Below, one piece after another: positions 60,760-64,000 of a stretch of 64,000 bases of DNA. The stretch covers positions 620,001 through 684,000 of the forward strand of contig JAQFWX010000009.1 of assembly GCA_027605045.1 (NCBI GenBank), read 5' to 3'. The DNA is from Phallus indusiatus (Eukaryota > Basidiomycota > Agaricomycetes > Phallales > Phallaceae). The notes under the pieces were generated by a model. The model was not told where the DNA came from and did no database searches. It saw only the letters and a list, made by a program, of their open reading frames with translations. The translations under genes were made by a program, and so were the position numbers. Each line of letters opens with the position of its first letter. Within the stretch, counting starts at the first letter, position 1.

Positions 60760-62986
60760 TCAATTAAAGCTTCTTTGCTTCATCTTCACCGGCAATGTCC
60801 CAACAGCGAGAGCAAACTGATCACGTAACTCCCTATCCCACTTATCGGGGTCATATCCATCCTCAAACCAGAACTCGAAATTATGGACCAACATTGCCGT
60901 AATATATCTCAGCTCTGAAATAGCCAGCGTTTTTCCCGCGCAGTTTGCAGGTCCATAAGAAAATGGAATGAAAGCGTGTCGATTAGTGATTACTTTTCCA
61001 TTTTGCTGATTCTGAGTGAACCACCTCTCGGGCCAAAATTCATCCGGGTTGGGGTAAAAATAACGGGGATCGCGATGTATGACGTACGGAGGAATGCGCA
61101 CTGCGTTTCCTTCAGTGATGAACCTGTATGCTCAGAAAGCATGTGAGAAGCTGATCGTTTCAAGTCGGGCACAATTCGAATGACATACATGTCTCCTACG
61201 AGTTTACCTCCGCTATTTTGAGACGGCGCTCTTTGTAAACCTGTAAACACCGGTGGCTGCAAACGCAGAACCTCATTTCTGGTAACGTTTAACGGTTTAC
61301 TCAGCACTCGACGTACCAGAGATTGTAATGAAATGACCTACATAACCCCATTCAACAATTCCAGCTTGCCTAACTTATCAAGTTGAATAGTGGCATATTC
61401 CGAGGGAGGAAAAGTCGCGTCTAGTTCTTGTCGCAGGCGTTCCAAATAAGCGGGATGCCTAAGTAGATAATATATAATTCCAGAAAGCACAGTAGCCGCT
61501 GTACCAGAGCCGGCGACAATAGCAATGCCCGCATTGGCGACGACCGTTTTCAGTGGAAGTTTGTCCTCATCGACGTCCGCGCTAGCAGCCTGAGGAGGGA
61601 TAATATTAAATTGCGCAAATGAGAAGAAGGGACTGAAAGAAAATCACCATGTAATGAAATAGATCTCTCTTGGCTGTTGTTTCTGTGATTCTTTTTTGGG
61701 CTTGCGTCAACGCAAATTGTCTGAACGCGTCAGAATCTTTGTTCATCCCTGGAATCGAACGGAAAAATCCCACCGCCCAGGGGATCATTTGAGTAATGGA
61801 CGGTATCCTTATTTAAGCCGGTCATTAAACGTACAGATATAACGAAGAATAATAAACTGACAAGGCGGCTGCTTCCACTTTTTGCAAAAGTCCATCTTTA
61901 TCGCCGTTACGCATTAATCCAAAACTCTCCCCAAATCTACAAAGGCCGATGAGAGTGTGGATTGCGAAAGAGGAGATGAACCAACGCTATGTCACCCATA
62001 AAATCGAAACTATCAGAAATAAATACCCAAAGCGCGACGAAGGAAGACAAGGCACTGGGAGACGAACCTCCATCGGCTGATATACTTTACGATATCAGCA
62101 TGTCCAAATCGATCGTTGGAGTTGCGACACAATTCGCTCAAATGTTCAATCAATTCTGTCCCTCTCGCGATGAGCGACTCTTCGTAATCTTTCAGCGCAT
62201 TCGGACCAAAGGACCTGTTCCACGGTTTGCGTAGCTGCGCGTGGACATTAAGATCGCGAACACTTAGTACACTTGGCAAAGGTTGATTTGACTTGTAAGA
62301 GAGAAATCGTCTCCCATCCCATACTAAGCGTTTGAGCCTCAGAACAAATGGTGAGTACAGAAAATAATGCTACGCACTTGGACCTTTAGGCATGCCATGT
62401 TGACCCAGGATTTCAGGTATGAGATCCACGTTCACAATAGATAACTCATTCGGACCTTGAAGACTTTACATACATCACAATACAGTAGATTTAAAATCTT
62501 GGGCTTACCAATTCGAACGACGGGCCCATACTTCTTATGAAGTTTGTTGTAATACAAATGTAGTTTCCCTTTGTGCGACAGCCAGGTAACCCAAACCCTC
62601 GATATTTTGCAGCTCAGAGGTCCAGGATATTTCGCCAAAGGATGGAATGGAGAAAGCCGATATAGAACGATCGAGGCTGAGAGGAAACAAATGAAAAGTA
62701 TCAAGTGCAGTGGTCCGTTCATCCAAGGCGACTGGGTCGGAAGGGTCGCCACCGCTGTGACTACAGGTGCTATTGCGAAAATAGCGAGTTGAACGAGGCA
62801 ACTGGTTATCCTTTGAGGTTCATATTTTCGAAACCATGCGTGTGCAATCTTAATTGAAATTTGACTATTTCAATTACAGCAACAAAGTGAGATTACGTAT
62901 CGACTTACTATGGCACTTGAAATGTCTAGGAGAATAACTGCTCGTAGTGGAGTCGAGATTTGCCAGAAATATACCGAAGAGAGCAT
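60760..62986 (-). CDS. Cytochrome P450 with altered I-helix motif (P450-5)
   Basis: Fourth gene of the array. Exon 1 encodes MLSSVYFWQISTPLRAVILL; exon 2 runs IAHAWFRKYEPQRITSCLVQ through HPLAKYPGPLSCK. Further landmarks are KPWNRSFGPNALKDYEESLI, the ExxR exon EVLRLQPPVFTGLQRAP, the heme loop PFSYGPANCAGKTLAISELR and the end LPVKMKQRSFN. All exons remain open and splice sites look normal. However, the I-helix reads AIVAGSGTAATVLSG where every sibling has AGSDTTS: the conserved Asp is Gly and the second Thr is Ala (61491-61514). In P450 chemistry the acid-alcohol pair delivers protons to the iron-bound oxygen, so this copy may be impaired or catalyse an unusual reaction. Exon 2 matches P450-2 far better than P450-4 does. 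Confidence 0.85.
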
Positions 62987-63614
62987 GGATTCAAGCGTGA
63001 AAAAAAAAGAAAGCTGACACTATTCGTTGAATGTCATGCATCCCTGAAGGCTTCAGGTAATCATGTCGTCATCGCTAAGCTAAATTTAGTTCCGTTGACG
63101 GCAAGAGAATGAACACTGTTGTATATCCTCGCACCACGCAAATCTCTTTACTCACTGAATCTCAATCTCATAAACAAAGAGCAGAAAAAAGATTGGAAAA
63201 CTGCTCAAAAAAATAGCAATAACCACCCAAAGGTAAGCAGCAAAAAGAGTTGGAAATTGAATATTGAAACTCCGACTAAAATATGATCTGCAAGTTATTT
63301 TCATTCGATCATCAGTCGCATTTCCGTCGCACTTCGGACAACTATTGGTCATGATCAGGTATTAGAGGCTCCTCACAGCGATCCACAGAAAGGGTACATG
63401 TTCAAGGAAGATGTTGTCAGGACAGCCTGAAGAAGGATACCGGGCAAGTAATAGTCTCAAATTACTGGCCTTACTGACAACTAAACTCACGAAATCAGAC
63501 TGTCTACATCATTCAGAAATTTACCGCGGCGTTGTACGATAGGTGATATATGACCGAAATCGCTATAAATATTCTGCGCTATTGGTTCCTTCTAATTCAA
63601 TTAACTGAGGTATC
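62987..63614. other. Divergent promoter region between P450-5 and the second ALDH gene
   Basis: This shared upstream region has a TATA box for the plus-strand gene. A minus-strand 66-codon ORF (63152-63352) contains a hydrophobic stretch and a CPKC motif but has no support as a gene. Confidence 0.45.
63564..63571 (+). promoter_or_regulatory. TATA box of the second ALDH gene
   Basis: TATAAATA lies about 45 bp upstream of the ATG at 63615. Confidence 0.5.
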
Positions 63615-64000
63615 ATGACCTTCAACCCTCCCCATCTTCATCTCCTGATCAACGGGACCGAACAGCCCTCTAACGACGGAGAGACATATAAGACCTACGA
63701 TAGCACAGGACAGCTCATTAGTATAGCTGACTCAGCTTCATGGGACGACATCGAGAGCGCCATCGAGACAGCTAGTGCAGCGCAACCCGCTTGGGAAAAG
63801 AAAGCTATCTCAGAACGACGTGACATATTGCTAAAAGCTTCTGAAATATTGGTTGATCCAAGTAAAAGATACTTGAAAGCTTTCGAGCAAGCCTTGAAAC
63901 GCGTGCTTGGTGAGAAGGTTAACTGGCGTCATGAAGTTTATGGTACTGCGTTTTTGCTTAAAGGATGTTAGTGTTTTTCTTCAAAGCTTTTGGGATATTA
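63615..64000 (+). CDS. Aldehyde dehydrogenase, 5' part only (cut by window end)
   Basis: The first exon, 63615-63966, encodes MTFNPPHLHLLINGTEQPSN, then SASWDDIESAIETASAAQPA and WEKKAISERRDILLKASEIL. This aligns block by block with the N-terminus of the ALDH at 50574, including the first intron at the same place (after the codon following Lys; here a GTTAGT donor). The cofactor and catalytic domains lie beyond the window, so activity cannot be judged. Together the two ALDH genes bracket the four-P450 array. Confidence 0.8.

Overview
The window is nuclear DNA of a filamentous fungus, most likely a wood- or litter-associated basidiomycete (Agaricomycetes). The evidence is dense, intron-rich genes with introns mostly of 47-60 bp, a tandem array of membrane-anchored fungal P450s, a GH11 xylanase with a fungal CBM1, GT32 glycosyltransferases, small secreted proteins and fungal-style DNA transposons. 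All gene models were spliced by eye from GT-AG (or GC-AG) sites and conserved motifs. No database search was run.

Layout. 1-15 kb: two paralogous GT32 glycosyltransferase genes (2316-4864 and 12081-14963) flank two tandemly duplicated small secreted protein genes (5886-6398, 7831-8300) and a 1.2-kb non-autonomous CACTA-like element (8670-9863). 16-24 kb: ribulose-phosphate 3-epimerase, a short secreted peptide gene, a lone P450, another small secreted protein gene and an SMN homologue. 24-35.5 kb: a Na,K-ATPase-like P-type ATPase, an MFS drug/amine-type transporter and an aldo/keto reductase, all on the minus strand. 37-48 kb: a CBM1-only secreted protein gene and a GH11-CBM1 xylanase gene that share upstream sequence and look like duplicates. 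Between them sits an 8.1-kb mobile element. 50.5-64 kb: an aldehyde dehydrogenase gene, four tandem P450 genes, then a second aldehyde dehydrogenase gene cut by the window end.

The most notable object is the mobile element at 38665-46773. It has degenerate terminal inverted repeats of about 65 bp and a perfect 9-bp target-site duplication (ACGGTGGTA). It carries two convergent genes whose 3' ends overlap by 15 bp. One encodes a GCM-type zinc-finger/DDE-like transposase fused to a ubiquitin-specific-protease-like domain, a PHD finger and a small barrel-like domain, with an apparent one-base frameshift. The other is an intact eight-exon gene for a 2-oxoglutarate/Fe(II) dioxygenase-like protein with an HxD...H...R signature. 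A transposon that carries its own dioxygenase recalls the TET/JBP genes reported to travel with DNA transposons in basidiomycetes, but the architecture here looks distinctive.

The P450, aldehyde dehydrogenase, aldo/keto reductase and MFS genes form a plausible detoxification or secondary-metabolism neighbourhood (hydroxylation, aldehyde oxidation or reduction, export). The xylanase pair points to plant cell-wall degradation. One P450 (60760-62986) has lost the conserved acidic residue of the I-helix.
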